From: Variovorax sp. OAS795
Lineage (GTDB): Bacteria; Pseudomonadota; Gammaproteobacteria; Burkholderiales; Burkholderiaceae_C
Reading direction: 5' to 3'
Length of the DNA stretch: 64,000 nucleotides
Assembly (NCBI RefSeq): GCF_040546685.1
Contig: NZ_JBEPOH010000001.1
Span: 4,712,001-4,776,000, forward strand
Of the stretch, positions 1-8,770 are shown in pieces; within the stretch, counting starts at the first letter, position 1; each line of letters starts with the position of its first letter. The notes under the pieces are model-generated. The model was not told where the DNA came from. It saw only the letters and a list, made by a program, of their open reading frames with translations, and made no database searches. The position numbers were made by a program, and so were the translations under genes.

Positions 1-528
1 GTCTCGCTCGCCACCCTGTTCCCCGATGCGGGCATCGACGTGTCGCAGTTCAGCGCGCCGAGCCGCCAGCGCGGCACGCCCATCGACCAGACGGAGAAGC
101 AGGCGAAGGAGTTCACCCCGGTGGCGCCGGGTTCCTACACCTCGGCCGCGATCATCATGCTGACCGACGGCCAGCGCACCACCGGCGTCGATCCGCTCGA
201 TGCCGCCAAGGCCGCGGCGGATCGCGGCGTGCGCATCTACACGGTGGGCGTAGGCACGGTGGACGGCGAGACCATCGGCTTCGAGGGCTGGTCGATGCGC
301 GTGCGGCTCGACGAGGAAACGCTCAAGGCCGTGGCCAACAAGACCCAGGCCGAATACTTCTACGCCGGCACCGCGGCCGATCTGAAGAAGGTCTACGAGA
401 CGCTGAGCTCCCGGCTCACGGTCGAGAAAAAGGAAACCGAGATCTCCGCGCTCTTCGCGCTGGGCGCGGCCATTCTCACGCTGCTGTCGGCGGGGCTGTC
501 GCTGCTCTGGTTCAACCGGATTCTCTAG
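1..528 (+). CDS. VWA domain-containing membrane protein (C-terminal part, 5' end outside window)
   Basis: The reading frame is open from base 1, so the start lies upstream of the window. The visible part carries the second half of a von Willebrand factor A fold: an IIMLTDGQ strand with a DG pair, a block like DAAKAAADRGVRIYTVGVGT, and then a segment that tracks residues EETLKAVANKT. It ends in one hydrophobic helix (about the last 25 residues, rich in Ala, Leu and Ser) followed by WFNRIL, as in BatA/BatB-type or 'Ca-activated chloride channel homologue' proteins that are anchored in the inner membrane with the VWA domain in the periplasm. The gene converges on the tetR gene and overlaps its 3' end by 17 bp. 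The function is not known from sequence; VWA proteins of this kind are thought to act as metal-dependent protein-interaction modules. Confidence 0.8.
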   Translation, partial: VSLATLFPDAGIDVSQFSAPSRQRGTPIDQTEKQAKEFTPVAPGSYTSAAIIMLTDGQRTTGVDPLDAAKAAADRGVRIYTVGVGTVDGETIGFEGWSMRVRLDEETLKAVANKTQAEYFYAGTAADLKKVYETLSSRLTVEKKETEISALFALGAAILTLLSAGLSLLWFNRIL

Positions 529-1108
529 CCGAGGCCTTGGCGCCGGCGGGAAGGCCGGCCAGCACCTCGCGCAGGATCTCTTCGGACAAGGCCGCGTCGT
601 CCACGGCGCGCGCCAGCACCACTCCGCCATACATCGAGGCCAGCGTGCGGATCGCGTCGGCCCGGGCGTTCTTCTTCGATCGCCACGGAAAGTTGCTGGC
701 AAAGCGGCCGATGGCCAGCTTCAGGTACACCGTCAACGGCGTTCCCACGCTCCGCTCGCTGCCCGGCTGGCCCGCGTGCGCGGCAAACGCAGCCAACAGG
801 CAGCCATCGGCGCGCGAGTCGCGGTGCTCGGGGCTGAGATAGTTGCGCACATAGGCGCGCATGCCTTCGGGCGTCTCGCCGGCCGCATCGAGGTCGGCCA
901 GCGCCGCATCCCCGGCGAAGGCGATGCATTCCGCCATCAGCGCCTCCTTCGAGTCGAAGTGGTTGTAGAACGGCCCGTGCGTGAGGCCCGTGGCTTTCAT
1001 GATCTCGCTCACGCTCACGCCATCGAAGCCGCGCTCCTTGAAAAGGCGCGAAGCCTCGGCAAGGATCTTCTGGTGCTTTTCGGCGGTTTCTGCTGCGGGG
1101 TATCGCAT
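512..1108 (-). CDS. TetR/AcrR family transcriptional regulator
   Basis: This 198-residue protein has an N-terminal TetR helix-turn-helix (about residues 12-58). It includes the pattern KILAEASRLFKERGFDGVSV followed by EIMKATGLTHGPFYNHF, which is the classic recognition-helix region. The C-terminal ligand domain contains DGCLLAAFAAHAG, typical of the NemR/YcdC-like subgroup. I chose the ATG at 1106-1108. A longer frame runs to 1186 but would translate through the two palindromic operators, which is unlikely. The gene is divergent from a short-chain dehydrogenase at 1252, and the operators between them suggest that it represses that gene and itself. Its ligand cannot be read from sequence. Confidence 0.85.
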   Translation of the reverse strand: MRYPAAETAEKHQKILAEASRLFKERGFDGVSVSEIMKATGLTHGPFYNHFDSKEALMAECIAFAGDAALADLDAAGETPEGMRAYVRNYLSPEHRDSRADGCLLAAFAAHAGQPGSERSVGTPLTVYLKLAIGRFASNFPWRSKKNARADAIRTLASMYGGVVLARAVDDAALSEEILREVLAGLPAGAKASARESG

Positions 1109-1153
1109 GCGACCTCTTTCTGTTCCGGGGTACTTCGGGAGCGGCTTGACGTT

Positions 1154-1175
1154 AAGCATGATAACCATCATGCTT
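1154..1175. promoter_or_regulatory. Palindromic operator 1 (probable TetR site)
   Basis: A perfect inverted repeat with 9-bp arms AAGCATGAT and ATCATGCTT separated by AACC. It lies between the divergent tetR and SDR genes and is matched by a second site 12 bp downstream. Size and position fit a TetR dimer site; binding is inferred. Confidence 0.65.
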
Positions 1176-1187
1176 CGCCACTTCAAA

Positions 1188-1203
1188 CATGATGGTCATC
1201 ATG
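1188..1203. promoter_or_regulatory. Palindromic operator 2 (probable TetR site)
   Basis: A perfect inverted repeat, CATGATG-GT-CATCATG, that shares the CATGAT-N4-ATCATG core with operator 1. The two copies lie in the tetR/SDR intergenic region, 48 bp upstream of the SDR start. Confidence 0.65.
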
Positions 1204-1251
1204 CTTGCAATCAGCCGGTCTTCCAACCCAACTTCTCTGAATGGATTTCAA

Positions 1252-2055
1252 ATGAGCGAACAAGCAACCCTCGGCACCGCCGTCGTCACCGGCGCATCGG
1301 CCGGCCTCGGCAAGATCTATGCGGACCGCCTGGCCCGCCGCGGCCATGACCTGCTGCTGGTGGCGCGGCGCGCCGACCTGCTGGAAGAAGTCGCCGCCGC
1401 CCTGCGCGCCCGGTACGGCGTCAAAGTGCAGACGCTGGCGGCCGACCTGGCCGCCCCTGCCGACCTCGAACGCGTCACCCACGCGGTGGCCGCCGATCCG
1501 TCGATCGCTTTGCTGGTCAACAACGCCGGCGTCTCGACGCTCGCGCCGGTCGCGCAGACCACGGGCGCGCAGCTGCAGAACATGCTGGACGTGAACATCA
1601 ACGCCCTCACGCACCTGAGCCACGCCGCATTGACCGCCTTCAAGGCGAAAGGCCAGGGCACGCTGGTGAACATCGGCTCGGTGCTGGGCGTGCACACGCT
1701 GCCGATCAGCAGCATCTACAGCGGCACCAAGGCCTTCGTGGCGGCATTCACCCGCGGGTTGCAGGAAGAAGTGGCGGGCACGGGCGTGAAGGTGCAGTTG
1801 GTGCTGCCGGCGGCCACCGCCACCGACCTCTGGGAGCTCTCCGGCGTGCCGGTCTCGGCGTTGGCCGAAGGCACGGTCATGCAGGCGGACGATTGCGTCG
1901 ACGCCGCGCTGGCCGGCCTCGACCTGGGCGAGGCGATCACGATGCCGTCGGTGAACGACGCCGCCCTTCTCGCCCGCTTCACCGGTGCGAGCCTCGAGCT
2001 GTTCGGTGCTTCGCAGTCCGGCAAGCCGGCGGCGCGTTATCTGGCGGCGGCCTGA
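1252..2055 (+). CDS. Short-chain dehydrogenase/reductase (SDR) family oxidoreductase
   Basis: This 267-residue classical SDR has the nucleotide-binding GASAGLG motif near residue 16, NNAG near residue 87 and the catalytic YSGTK (Tyr-x3-Lys) near residue 157. It would reduce or oxidise an unknown carbonyl or alcohol with NAD(P)H in the cytoplasm. The frame is open upstream to 1189, but that start lies inside an operator; the ATG at 1252 begins MSEQATLG and gives a normal SDR length. It is divergent from a TetR regulator that probably controls it. Its 3' end overlaps the end of the convergent paaR gene by 19 bp. The substrate cannot be predicted. Confidence 0.85.
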   Translation: MSEQATLGTAVVTGASAGLGKIYADRLARRGHDLLLVARRADLLEEVAAALRARYGVKVQTLAADLAAPADLERVTHAVAADPSIALLVNNAGVSTLAPVAQTTGAQLQNMLDVNINALTHLSHAALTAFKAKGQGTLVNIGSVLGVHTLPISSIYSGTKAFVAAFTRGLQEEVAGTGVKVQLVLPAATATDLWELSGVPVSALAEGTVMQADDCVDAALAGLDLGEAITMPSVNDAALLARFTGASLELFGASQSGKPAARYLAAA

Positions 2056-2702
2056 TCGGCGGCTTGATCGGCCGCCTGGACCGGCGCGGCCATGGCCGCG
2101 GGGTCCGGTGACTTCACGGCGCCGATGCCGCCCAGGAACAGGTCGGCCACGATCGGTGCGATCGTCGCGTGGTCGAGCCGTCCGCCGGGCTTCATCCAGG
2201 TGAACATCCAGTTGATCATGCCGAACAGCAGCATGGTCAGCGGCTTGGCAAGGTCGTCGCTCGGCGCGCCCGGCCGCAGGGCGGACACCGCGCGCGCAAA
2301 GCCCGCGACCACCTGGCGCTCCTGGTCGAGCACGCGCTCGCGGTCGGCTTCCTCCAGAAAGCGCACGTCGTCGGTCAGCACGCGATGCGCATCCTGGGCG
2401 CCCGCGTATTCCTCGACGATGCGGTAGATGAAGCGGCGCAACCGCTCTTCATCGGTGTGGATCGAGGCCTCTTCCTCGGCCACCAGTGCGGCCAGCCGCG
2501 AGACGTGCGTCTCGGCAATGCTGATCAGCAGGCTGCTCTTGTCCCGGTAGTAGTGATAGAGCGTGGCCTTGGAGAGGTTGCAGGCCTCGGCCACCTGGTT
2601 CATCGACGTGGCCGGATAGCCGCGGCGCGCGAACAGCTGGGCGGCCTGGGCGAGGATCAGTTCGCGCTGGTCGTCGTAGGTGGCGGATCTTCCACGCGGC
2701 AT
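2037..2702 (-). CDS. paaR: TetR family regulator of phenylacetate catabolism (PaaR type)
   Basis: This 221-residue TetR protein has an N-terminal HTH at about residues 10-58 (MNQVAEACNLSKATLYHYY) and a C-terminal ligand domain containing LFGMINWMFTWMKPGG, a pattern I associate with the beta-proteobacterial PaaR regulators that respond to phenylacetyl-CoA. The C-terminus ends in an Ala/Gln-rich tail with the repeat AADQ. It lies directly downstream of paaY on the same strand and next to paaG on the other, which supports the assignment. The likely target is the palindrome at 3455-3468 in the paaY/paaG intergenic region. In gamma-proteobacteria this role is played by the unrelated PaaX; no PaaX is seen here. 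Confidence 0.85.
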   Translation of the reverse strand: MPRGRSATYDDQRELILAQAAQLFARRGYPATSMNQVAEACNLSKATLYHYYRDKSSLLISIAETHVSRLAALVAEEEASIHTDEERLRRFIYRIVEEYAGAQDAHRVLTDDVRFLEEADRERVLDQERQVVAGFARAVSALRPGAPSDDLAKPLTMLLFGMINWMFTWMKPGGRLDHATIAPIVADLFLGGIGAVKSPDPAAMAAPVQAADQAADQAAAR

Positions 2703-2768
2703 CGGGTGTTCTTTCTTCCTGGATGGGCAGTTGCGGGCAACCCTCGATCTTGCATGAAGCGCGCCGGG

Positions 2769-3371
2769 CTAGCCGCGCCGCGTCGCGATCAGCGAGCGCA
2801 CCTCGGTCGCGGGCAGGCGCGGCCGTCCGGGTTCCACCTGCGCGAGCGGCGCGACTTCATGCAGGCTCGCGAGGCTGCGCACGGTGAGCGCCTGGTAGGT
2901 CTGCGTGCCTTCGAGCTTCCAGGCAATTTCCTCGTCGCTGAGCATCTTCTTCAGCTTGGCCGGAATGCCCGCCACCAGCGAGCGCGCCGGCACCTTCATG
3001 CCGGCCGGCACGAAGGCGCAGGCCGCCACGATGGCCTGCTCGCCGATCTCGGCCTCGTCCATCACCACCGCGTTCATGCCGACCAGTGCGTCGCGCCGCA
3101 CCACGCAGCTGTGCAGGATCGCGCCATGGCCGATGTGGCCATTGACCTCGACCACCGTGTCCTGGTCGGGAAAGCCATGGATGCAGCAGTGGTCCTGCAC
3201 GTTGGAGCCCTCCTGCAGCACGATCCGGCCGAAATCGCCGCGCAAGCTCGCGCAGGGGCCCACGTAGCAGCCGGGGCCGACGATCACATCGCCGATCAAG
3301 ACGGCGCTGGGGTGCACGTAGGCCGTGGGGTCGACGACGGGGATCACGCCGTCGATGGAGTAGCTGGGCAT
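2769..3371 (-). CDS. paaY: PaaY-type thioesterase/gamma-carbonic anhydrase-like hexapeptide protein
   Basis: This 200-residue left-handed beta-helix protein is full of hexapeptide-repeat patterns ([26 protein letters not shown]) and contains the metal-binding histidine motifs of the gamma-carbonic anhydrase family ([10 protein letters not shown] and [10 protein letters not shown]). PaaY in Escherichia coli and Pseudomonas is a thioesterase that clears CoA-trapping dead-end intermediates of phenylacetate breakdown. The ATG at 3371 is preceded by GGAG in the minus-strand leader. A longer frame to 3434 would add 21 residues without family resemblance. It is divergent from paaG and followed by paaR. 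Confidence 0.85.
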   Translation of the reverse strand: MPSYSIDGVIPVVDPTAYVHPSAVLIGDVIVGPGCYVGPCASLRGDFGRIVLQEGSNVQDHCCIHGFPDQDTVVEVNGHIGHGAILHSCVVRRDALVGMNAVVMDEAEIGEQAIVAACAFVPAGMKVPARSLVAGIPAKLKKMLSDEEIAWKLEGTQTYQALTVRSLASLHEVAPLAQVEPGRPRLPATEVRSLIATRRG

Positions 3372-3454
3372 TCGGTCGGTCTCCTTTTGAGGCGGCCCAG
3401 GGTTTACCCCGAACCAACCCGCTTGTGCGGTCATCGCCGACGATCTTAAAATCT

Positions 3455-3468
3455 ACCGTCCGGTCGGT
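3455..3468. promoter_or_regulatory. Probable PaaR operator
   Basis: The sequence ACCGTCCGGTCGGT is an imperfect palindrome (ACCG...CGGT arms around CCGG) in the divergent paaY/paaG promoter region. A site of this form is what TetR-type PaaR regulators of beta-proteobacteria are known to bind. The assignment rests on position and symmetry. Confidence 0.65.
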
Positions 3469-3521
3469 CAATAGTGTTTGCATGTTGATCGACCCCCACC
3501 CCTTCGGATGAGAGACAGCCC

Positions 3522-4325
3522 ATGCCAGAACCTTCAGTTCTCACCAGCAACGACGGTCCGGTTCGCACCTTGCGCCTCAACCGCCCCGCGGCGCTCAACA
3601 GCTTCACGACCGAGCTGCATGCCGAACTGATGGCGGCGCTCGACCTTGCCGCACAGGACGAAGGCGTGCGCTGCCTCGTGCTTACAGGTGCCGGCCGCGG
3701 CTTCTGCGCCGGACAGGACCTGGCCGACCCGTCGGTCGCGCCCGACCCGACGCCCGGTGCCGCGCCCAAGGACCTGGGCCACGTCATCTCCACCTACTAC
3801 GCCCCACTGGTCGCCCGCCTGCGCTCGATGCCGGTGCCGGTGATTGCAGCCGTCAACGGCGTGGCCGCCGGAGCGGGCGCCAACATCGCGCTGTGCTGCG
3901 ACCTCGTCGTGGCCGCGCGTTCGGCGAGCTTCATCCAGGCCTTCACCAAGATCGGGCTCCTGCCCGACACCGGCGGCACCTGGCTGCTGCCGCGCCTCGT
4001 GGGCTCGGCGCGCGCGCTGGGCATCGCGATGCTGGGCGACAAGCTGCCCGCCGAAGAAGCCGCGCGCATCGGCTTGATCTGGCAGTGCGTGGACGACGCG
4101 GCGCTGGCCGAAACGGTGGCCGCCCTGGCGCTGAAGCTGGCCGCCATGCCGACCCGTGCGTTGGTCGCCACGCGCGAGGCCATGGCCGCGGCGCAGGACA
4201 TGGGCCTCGAAGCCGCACTCGGCGAAGAAGCCCGCATCCAACGCGACCTGGGCAACGCCAACGACTACCGCGAAGGCGTCGAGGCCTTCCGCGCCAAACG
4301 CGCGCCGGTGTTCAAGGACCGCTGA
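3522..4325 (+). CDS. paaG: 2-(1,2-epoxy-1,2-dihydrophenyl)acetyl-CoA isomerase
   Basis: This 267-residue crotonase-family enzyme has the oxyanion-hole block GAGRGFCAGQDLAD near residue 60 and NGVAAGAGANIALCCD near residue 112. GFCAGQDL is characteristic of PaaG, which isomerises the ring epoxide formed by PaaABCE to oxepin-CoA and also shifts the double bond in a later beta-oxidation step. It is the first plus-strand gene of the paa block, downstream of the PaaR palindrome, and its stop overlaps the start of paaI by one base. No separate paaF (enoyl-CoA hydratase) follows, unlike the E. coli order. Confidence 0.9.
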   Translation: MPEPSVLTSNDGPVRTLRLNRPAALNSFTTELHAELMAALDLAAQDEGVRCLVLTGAGRGFCAGQDLADPSVAPDPTPGAAPKDLGHVISTYYAPLVARLRSMPVPVIAAVNGVAAGAGANIALCCDLVVAARSASFIQAFTKIGLLPDTGGTWLLPRLVGSARALGIAMLGDKLPAEEAARIGLIWQCVDDAALAETVAALALKLAAMPTRALVATREAMAAAQDMGLEAALGEEARIQRDLGNANDYREGVEAFRAKRAPVFKDR

Positions 4326-4768
4326 TGACCGGCACGACCCGCACACCCCAGCAAACCGCCGAATACGTGCGCGACGGCATGTTCGCGAACGACAACGCGA
4401 GCAAGGGCCTCGGCATGCGCATCGTCGAGATCGCTCCGGGCCAGGCCACGCTCGAGATGCGCGTGCGCACCGACATGCTCAACGGCCACGCCATCTGCCA
4501 CGGCGGCTTCATGGCCACGCTGGCCGATTCCACCTTTGCCTTCGCCTGCAACTCGTACGACGAACTCACGGTGGCCTCGGGCTTCTCGATCGACTTCATC
4601 GCGCCGGCACGCGAGGGCGACGTGCTCACCGCGCGCTGCTTCGAGGTTTCGAAGGCCGGCCGCACGGGCGTGTACGACACCGAAATCACCAACCAGCGCG
4701 GCGAACGCATCGCGATGTTCCGCGGCCGTTCGTATACCGCCAGGGGCCGCCCCGCCGTGGCCGCCTGA
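4325..4768 (+). CDS. paaI: Hydroxyphenylacetyl-CoA thioesterase PaaI
   Basis: This 147-residue hot-dog fold thioesterase contains the PaaI signature MLNGHAICHGGFMATLADS, with the conserved Asn/His/Gly turn and the acidic residue of the long helix, followed by FSIDFIAPAREGD. PaaI hydrolyses ring-hydroxylated phenylacetyl-CoA thioesters and releases trapped CoA during phenylacetate catabolism. The ATG overlaps the paaG stop codon (TGATG), which implies translational coupling. Confidence 0.9.
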   Translation: MTGTTRTPQQTAEYVRDGMFANDNASKGLGMRIVEIAPGQATLEMRVRTDMLNGHAICHGGFMATLADSTFAFACNSYDELTVASGFSIDFIAPAREGDVLTARCFEVSKAGRTGVYDTEITNQRGERIAMFRGRSYTARGRPAVAA

Positions 4769-4779
4769 GGAGACCATCC

Positions 4780-6096
4780 ATGACAGCCAGACACCCCGCA
4801 CCGGGCGAGCTCGAGCCCATCGAAACCGCGAGCCGCGACGAGATCACCGCACTGCAGGTCCGGCGCCTTCGCGCCACGCTCCAGCGTGCCTACGACAACG
4901 TGCCGCACTACCGCAAGGCCTTCGATGCCAAGGGCGTGCACCCTGAAGACCTCAAGTCGCTCGCCGACCTGTCGAGGTTTCCGTTCACGGTGAAGAGCGA
5001 CCTGCGCGACAACTATCCCTTCGGCATGTTCGCCGTGCCGCGCGCGCAGGTGGCGCGCATCCATGCGTCGTCGGGCACCACCGGCAAGCCGACGGTGGTG
5101 GGCTACACGCTGAAGGACATCGACACCTGGGCCGGCCTCGTCGCGCGCTCGATCCGGGCGGCAGGCGGGCGGCCCGGCGACATGGTCCACGTGGCGTACG
5201 GCTACGGACTCTTCACCGGCGGCCTGGGCGCGCACTATGGCGCCGAGCGCGCGGGCTGCACCGTGGTTCCGATGTCGGGCGGCCAGACCGAGAAGCAGGT
5301 CCAGCTGATCCAGGACTTCAAGCCCGACATCATCATGGTCACGCCCAGCTACATGCAGGTGATCATCGAGCAGTTCGAGCGCCAGGGCCTCGATGCGAAA
5401 GACAGCTCGCTCAAGATCGGCATCTTCGGCGCCGAACCGTGGACCGAGGCGATGCGCCGCGACATCGAAGGCAAGGCCGGCATCGACGCCGTCGACATCT
5501 ACGGCCTGTCCGAAGTGATGGGCCCCGGGGTGGCCAGTGAATGCGTCGAGAGCAAGGACGGCCCGGTGATCTGGGAAGACCACTTCTACCCCGAGATCAT
5601 CGACCCCGACACCGGCGAGCCGAAGGCCGACGGCGAAGAAGGCGAACTGGTCTTCACCTCGCTCAGCAAGGAGGCCATGCCCATCGTGCGCTACCGCACG
5701 CGCGACCTCACGCGCCTGTTGCCGCCCACCTCGCGCGCGTTCCGCCGCATGGGCAAGATCGTCGGGCGCAGCGACGACATGATGATCATCCGCGGCGTCA
5801 ACGTCTTTCCCACGCAGGTGGAAGAAATCGTGCTCGCGCACGAGCGCCTCTCGGGCATCTACCAGGTGCACGTGCGCCGGGACGGTCCACTCGACGAGGT
5901 CGAGGTTCACTGCGAGCTCGACCACCGCAACGGCGCCAGCAACGAAGCCGAACGCCAGGCGATCGCCGCCTGGGTGCAGGAGCGCGTGAAGACGCTGGTC
6001 GGCATCTCGACCACCGTGCGCGTGTTCGACCCCGATTCCATCGAACGCACGCAGACCGGCAAGGCCCGCCGCGTGATCGACATGCGCCCGCGCTGA
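4780..6096 (+). CDS. paaK: Phenylacetate-CoA ligase
   Basis: This 438-residue member of the AMP-forming ligase superfamily activates phenylacetate to phenylacetyl-CoA at the cost of ATP. The phosphate-binding loop [14 protein letters not shown] is near residue 94. [16 protein letters not shown] (near residue 240) and the C-terminal hinge [21 protein letters not shown] are both highly typical of PaaK. The frame is open far upstream, but the ATG at 4780 ([13 protein letters not shown]), preceded by GAGGAGA, gives the family length. It lies between paaI and paaA, consistent with a single transcript. Confidence 0.93.
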   Translation: MTARHPAPGELEPIETASRDEITALQVRRLRATLQRAYDNVPHYRKAFDAKGVHPEDLKSLADLSRFPFTVKSDLRDNYPFGMFAVPRAQVARIHASSGTTGKPTVVGYTLKDIDTWAGLVARSIRAAGGRPGDMVHVAYGYGLFTGGLGAHYGAERAGCTVVPMSGGQTEKQVQLIQDFKPDIIMVTPSYMQVIIEQFERQGLDAKDSSLKIGIFGAEPWTEAMRRDIEGKAGIDAVDIYGLSEVMGPGVASECVESKDGPVIWEDHFYPEIIDPDTGEPKADGEEGELVFTSLSKEAMPIVRYRTRDLTRLLPPTSRAFRRMGKIVGRSDDMMIIRGVNVFPTQVEEIVLAHERLSGIYQVHVRRDGPLDEVEVHCELDHRNGASNEAERQAIAAWVQERVKTLVGISTTVRVFDPDSIERTQTGKARRVIDMRPR

Positions 6097-6143
6097 GCGC
6101 CGCGCGCGGTTCATCAACCTCTTTGCAGACAAAGGACACGCAC

Positions 6144-7157
6144 ATGTACACCCAGGCAATGGACACCATGGGCAAGGACGCCGGCGACGACGGCAAGAAG
6201 AAAGCCGTGCGCTCGGCCGACGAGATGCGGCTCGAGGAACGCTTCGACGCGCACATCGACGCCGGCGACTTCATCGAGGCGAAAGACTGGATGCCCGAGC
6301 ACTACCGCAAGACACTGGTACGCCAGATCAGCCAGCACGCGCATTCCGAGATTGTCGGCATGCTGCCCGAGGGCAACTGGATCGGCCGTGCGCCCACGCT
6401 CAAGCGCAAGGCGATCCTGCTGGCCAAGGTGCAGGACGAAGGCGGCCACGGCCTCTACCTGTATGCCGCGGCCGAGACGCTGGGCACCTCGCGCGACCAG
6501 ATGTTCGACGCGCTGCACAGCGGCAAGGCCAAGTACAGCTCGATCTTCAACTACCCCACGCTGACATGGGCCGACATGGGCACCATCGGCTGGCTGGTGG
6601 ACGGCGCGGCCATCATGAACCAGGTGCCGATCTGCCGCTGCTCATATGCGCCGTATGCGCGCGCCATGATCCGCATCTGCCGCGAAGAGAGCTTTCACCA
6701 GCGCCAGGGCTATGAGGCGCTGCTGACGATGATGACGCACGGCACCGCGGCGCAGAAAGCCATGGTGCAGGACGCGGTGAACCGCTGGTGGTGGCCCTCG
6801 ATCATGATGTTCGGCCCGCCGGACGACCAGTCGCCCAACTCCGCGCAATCGATGCGCTGGGGCATCAAGCGCTTCAGCAACGACGAGCTTCGCCAGAAGT
6901 TCGTCGACGCCGCCGTGGAGCAGGCACGCATCCTCGGCGTGACCTTGCCCGACCCCGACCTGAAGTGGAACGAAGAGCGGCAGGCGCACGACTTCGGCGC
7001 CATCGACTGGAGCGAATTCTGGCGCGTGATCGGCGGCGACGGCCCATGCAACCGAGAGCGCCTGCAGGCCCGGGTGGACGCCTGGGAAGAAGGCGCGTGG
7101 GTGCGCGAAGCCGCCATGGCCCATGCCAACAAGCAACCGATGAAGGAGGCCGCATGA
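6144..7157 (+). CDS. paaA: Ring 1,2-phenylacetyl-CoA epoxidase, catalytic subunit A
   Basis: This 337-residue subunit is a ferritin-like di-iron protein. The metal ligands can be seen in [14 protein letters not shown] (Glu-x2-His) and [16 protein letters not shown] (Glu-x2-His). PaaA holds the di-iron centre of the PaaABCE monooxygenase that epoxidises phenylacetyl-CoA. I chose the ATG at 6144 ([12 protein letters not shown]), preceded by AAAGGA. The frame is open upstream through paaK, but that part is shadow sequence. Its stop overlaps the paaB start. Confidence 0.95.
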   Translation: MYTQAMDTMGKDAGDDGKKKAVRSADEMRLEERFDAHIDAGDFIEAKDWMPEHYRKTLVRQISQHAHSEIVGMLPEGNWIGRAPTLKRKAILLAKVQDEGGHGLYLYAAAETLGTSRDQMFDALHSGKAKYSSIFNYPTLTWADMGTIGWLVDGAAIMNQVPICRCSYAPYARAMIRICREESFHQRQGYEALLTMMTHGTAAQKAMVQDAVNRWWWPSIMMFGPPDDQSPNSAQSMRWGIKRFSNDELRQKFVDAAVEQARILGVTLPDPDLKWNEERQAHDFGAIDWSEFWRVIGGDGPCNRERLQARVDAWEEGAWVREAAMAHANKQPMKEAA

Positions 7158-7450
7158 GCGCCGAACAGAAACAAGAGTGGCCCCTGTGGGAAGTGTTCGT
7201 GCGCAGCAAGGCCGGCCTCGACCACAAGCATTGCGGCAGCCTGCATGCGGCCGACCCGAAGATGGCGATCCAGATGGCACGCGACGTCTACACGCGCCGC
7301 CAGGAAGGCAGCAGCATCTGGGTGGTGCGCTCGGACCAGATCGTGGCCAGCGACCCGGGGGACAAGGACATGTTCTTCGATCCGGCGGAAGACAAGGTGT
7401 ACCGCCATCCGACGTTCTATGCCTTGCCCAAGTCCGTGGACCACATGTGA
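7154..7450 (+). CDS. paaB: Ring 1,2-phenylacetyl-CoA epoxidase subunit B
   Basis: This 98-residue protein carries the PaaB core [18 protein letters not shown] near the N-terminus and [14 protein letters not shown] later, and has the usual family size. PaaB bridges the PaaAC units of the epoxidase and has no catalytic residues of its own. Its ATG overlaps the paaA stop codon (ATGA) and is preceded by an AAGGAGG ribosome-binding site. Confidence 0.95.
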   Translation: MSAEQKQEWPLWEVFVRSKAGLDHKHCGSLHAADPKMAIQMARDVYTRRQEGSSIWVVRSDQIVASDPGDKDMFFDPAEDKVYRHPTFYALPKSVDHM

Positions 7451-7460
7451 GCGGCGCGCC

Positions 7461-8240
7461 ATGCAAGCATCGATAGAACTCAACCGCACGCCCGCCGTGC
7501 AATACCTTCTGCGCATCGGCGACACCTGCCTGGTGCTCGCGCAACGGCTCGGCGAATGGTGCGGCCATGCGCCTGTGCTGGAGGAAGACATCGCGATGGC
7601 CAACATCGCACTCGACCTCGTCGGCCAGGCCCGCGCGCTGCTCACGCACGCCGGCCAGCTCGAGGGCGAAGGCCGTGCGCACGACGAAGACCAGCTCGCC
7701 TACCTCCGCGACGAGCGCGACTACTTCAACCTCACGCTCGTCGAACTGCCGCGCGGCGATTTCGCCTTTGCCGTGGTGCGCAACACCATCGTTTCGACGC
7801 TGCTCAAGCTGTTGTGGCAACGCCTTGCCGCATCGAGCGATGCCGAGGTGGCCGCCATCGCCGGCAAGGCCGTGAAGGAAGCACGCTACCACCAGCAGCA
7901 CTCGGGCGACTGGGTGGTGCGCCTGGGCGACGGCACCGATGAATCGCGCCGCCGCACCGAGCGTGCGTTGAAGCAGCTCTGGCTCTACGTGCCCGAACTG
8001 TTCGAGAGCGATGCGGTGGACGAAGCCGCGAGCGCCAGCGGACTCGGCCCGGCCTGGAGCGAACTGCGCGAACCCTGGTTCGCCGAGATGCAGCAGGTGC
8101 TCGACGCGGCCGGCCTCGACATGCCCAAGGAGACCGGCTTCCGCAGCACCGGCAAGAAGGGCGTGCACAGCGAGCACATGGGCTACATCCTGGCCGAGAT
8201 GCAGCACCTGCAGCGCTCCTACCCGGGAGGCATGTGGTGA
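7461..8240 (+). CDS. paaC: Ring 1,2-phenylacetyl-CoA epoxidase structural subunit C
   Basis: This 259-residue ferritin-like protein is the structural partner of PaaA. It has LGEWCGHAPVLEEDIAMANI near residue 30 and EDQLAYLRDERDYFNLTL near residue 75, both hallmarks of PaaC. PaaC keeps the ferritin fold but does not bind the catalytic iron pair. It begins 10 bp after paaB and its stop overlaps the paaD start. Confidence 0.95.
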   Translation: MQASIELNRTPAVQYLLRIGDTCLVLAQRLGEWCGHAPVLEEDIAMANIALDLVGQARALLTHAGQLEGEGRAHDEDQLAYLRDERDYFNLTLVELPRGDFAFAVVRNTIVSTLLKLLWQRLAASSDAEVAAIAGKAVKEARYHQQHSGDWVVRLGDGTDESRRRTERALKQLWLYVPELFESDAVDEAASASGLGPAWSELREPWFAEMQQVLDAAGLDMPKETGFRSTGKKGVHSEHMGYILAEMQHLQRSYPGGMW

Positions 8241-8767
8241 ACGCCGTCGCCTCGCGCACCGATTCGGCGTGGGCCGTGCTGCACACCGTGCCCGATCCCG
8301 AAGTGCCGGCCGTGTCGGTCTGCGACCTGGGCATCGTGCGCGAAGTGATCGAGCACGACGACGGCCTCGAGATCGTTCTCACGCCCACCTACTCGGGCTG
8401 CCCAGCGACGGAAGCCATCGCGCACGACGTGCTCGCCGCCATCGAACACGCCGGCCTCGGCCGCGCACGCACCACCTTGCGCCGCGCGCCAGCCTGGAGC
8501 AGCGACTGGATCAGCGAGGAAGGCCGCGCCAAGCTCAAGACCTACGGCATCGCGCCACCGGCCCACCTCACACCCGAAGCGGCGGCCGGCACCGCCATGC
8601 CCATCCGCCTCTTCGGCCGCATGGCAGGCCGCGAGAAGAGCATTGCCTGCCCGCGCTGCGACAGCGAGCGCACCGAGCGGCTCTCGGCCTTCGGTTCCAC
8701 CGCCTGCAAGGCGCTCTACCGCTGCATGGCCTGCCGCGAACCCTTCGAACATTTCAAGCCGATCTAG
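8237..8767 (+). CDS. paaD: PaaD, Fe-S assembly-type protein of the phenylacetyl-CoA epoxidase
   Basis: This 176-residue protein has an N-terminal MIP18/DUF59 domain (HTVPDPEVPAVSVCDLGIV, then PTYSGCPATEAI) and a C-terminal zinc-ribbon-like part with two cysteine pairs (CPRC...CMAC). PaaD is required for maturation of the epoxidase, probably of its iron-sulphur centre. I placed the start at the GTG at 8237, which overlaps the paaC stop (GTGA) and has GGGAGG six bases upstream. The GTG at 8234 is an alternative that adds one residue. Confidence 0.9.
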   Translation: MNAVASRTDSAWAVLHTVPDPEVPAVSVCDLGIVREVIEHDDGLEIVLTPTYSGCPATEAIAHDVLAAIEHAGLGRARTTLRRAPAWSSDWISEEGRAKLKTYGIAPPAHLTPEAAAGTAMPIRLFGRMAGREKSIACPRCDSERTERLSAFGSTACKALYRCMACREPFEHFKPI

Positions 8768-8770
8768 ACG

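Noticed and set aside
1109..1186. Longer start for the first TetR gene
   Set aside because: It would translate the operator palindromes and adds residues without family resemblance.
4156..6159. Very long open frames opposite or out of phase with paaK and other genes
   Set aside because: They are rich in Arg, Ala, His and Gly, overlap well-supported genes and match no family. This is expected in GC-rich DNA.
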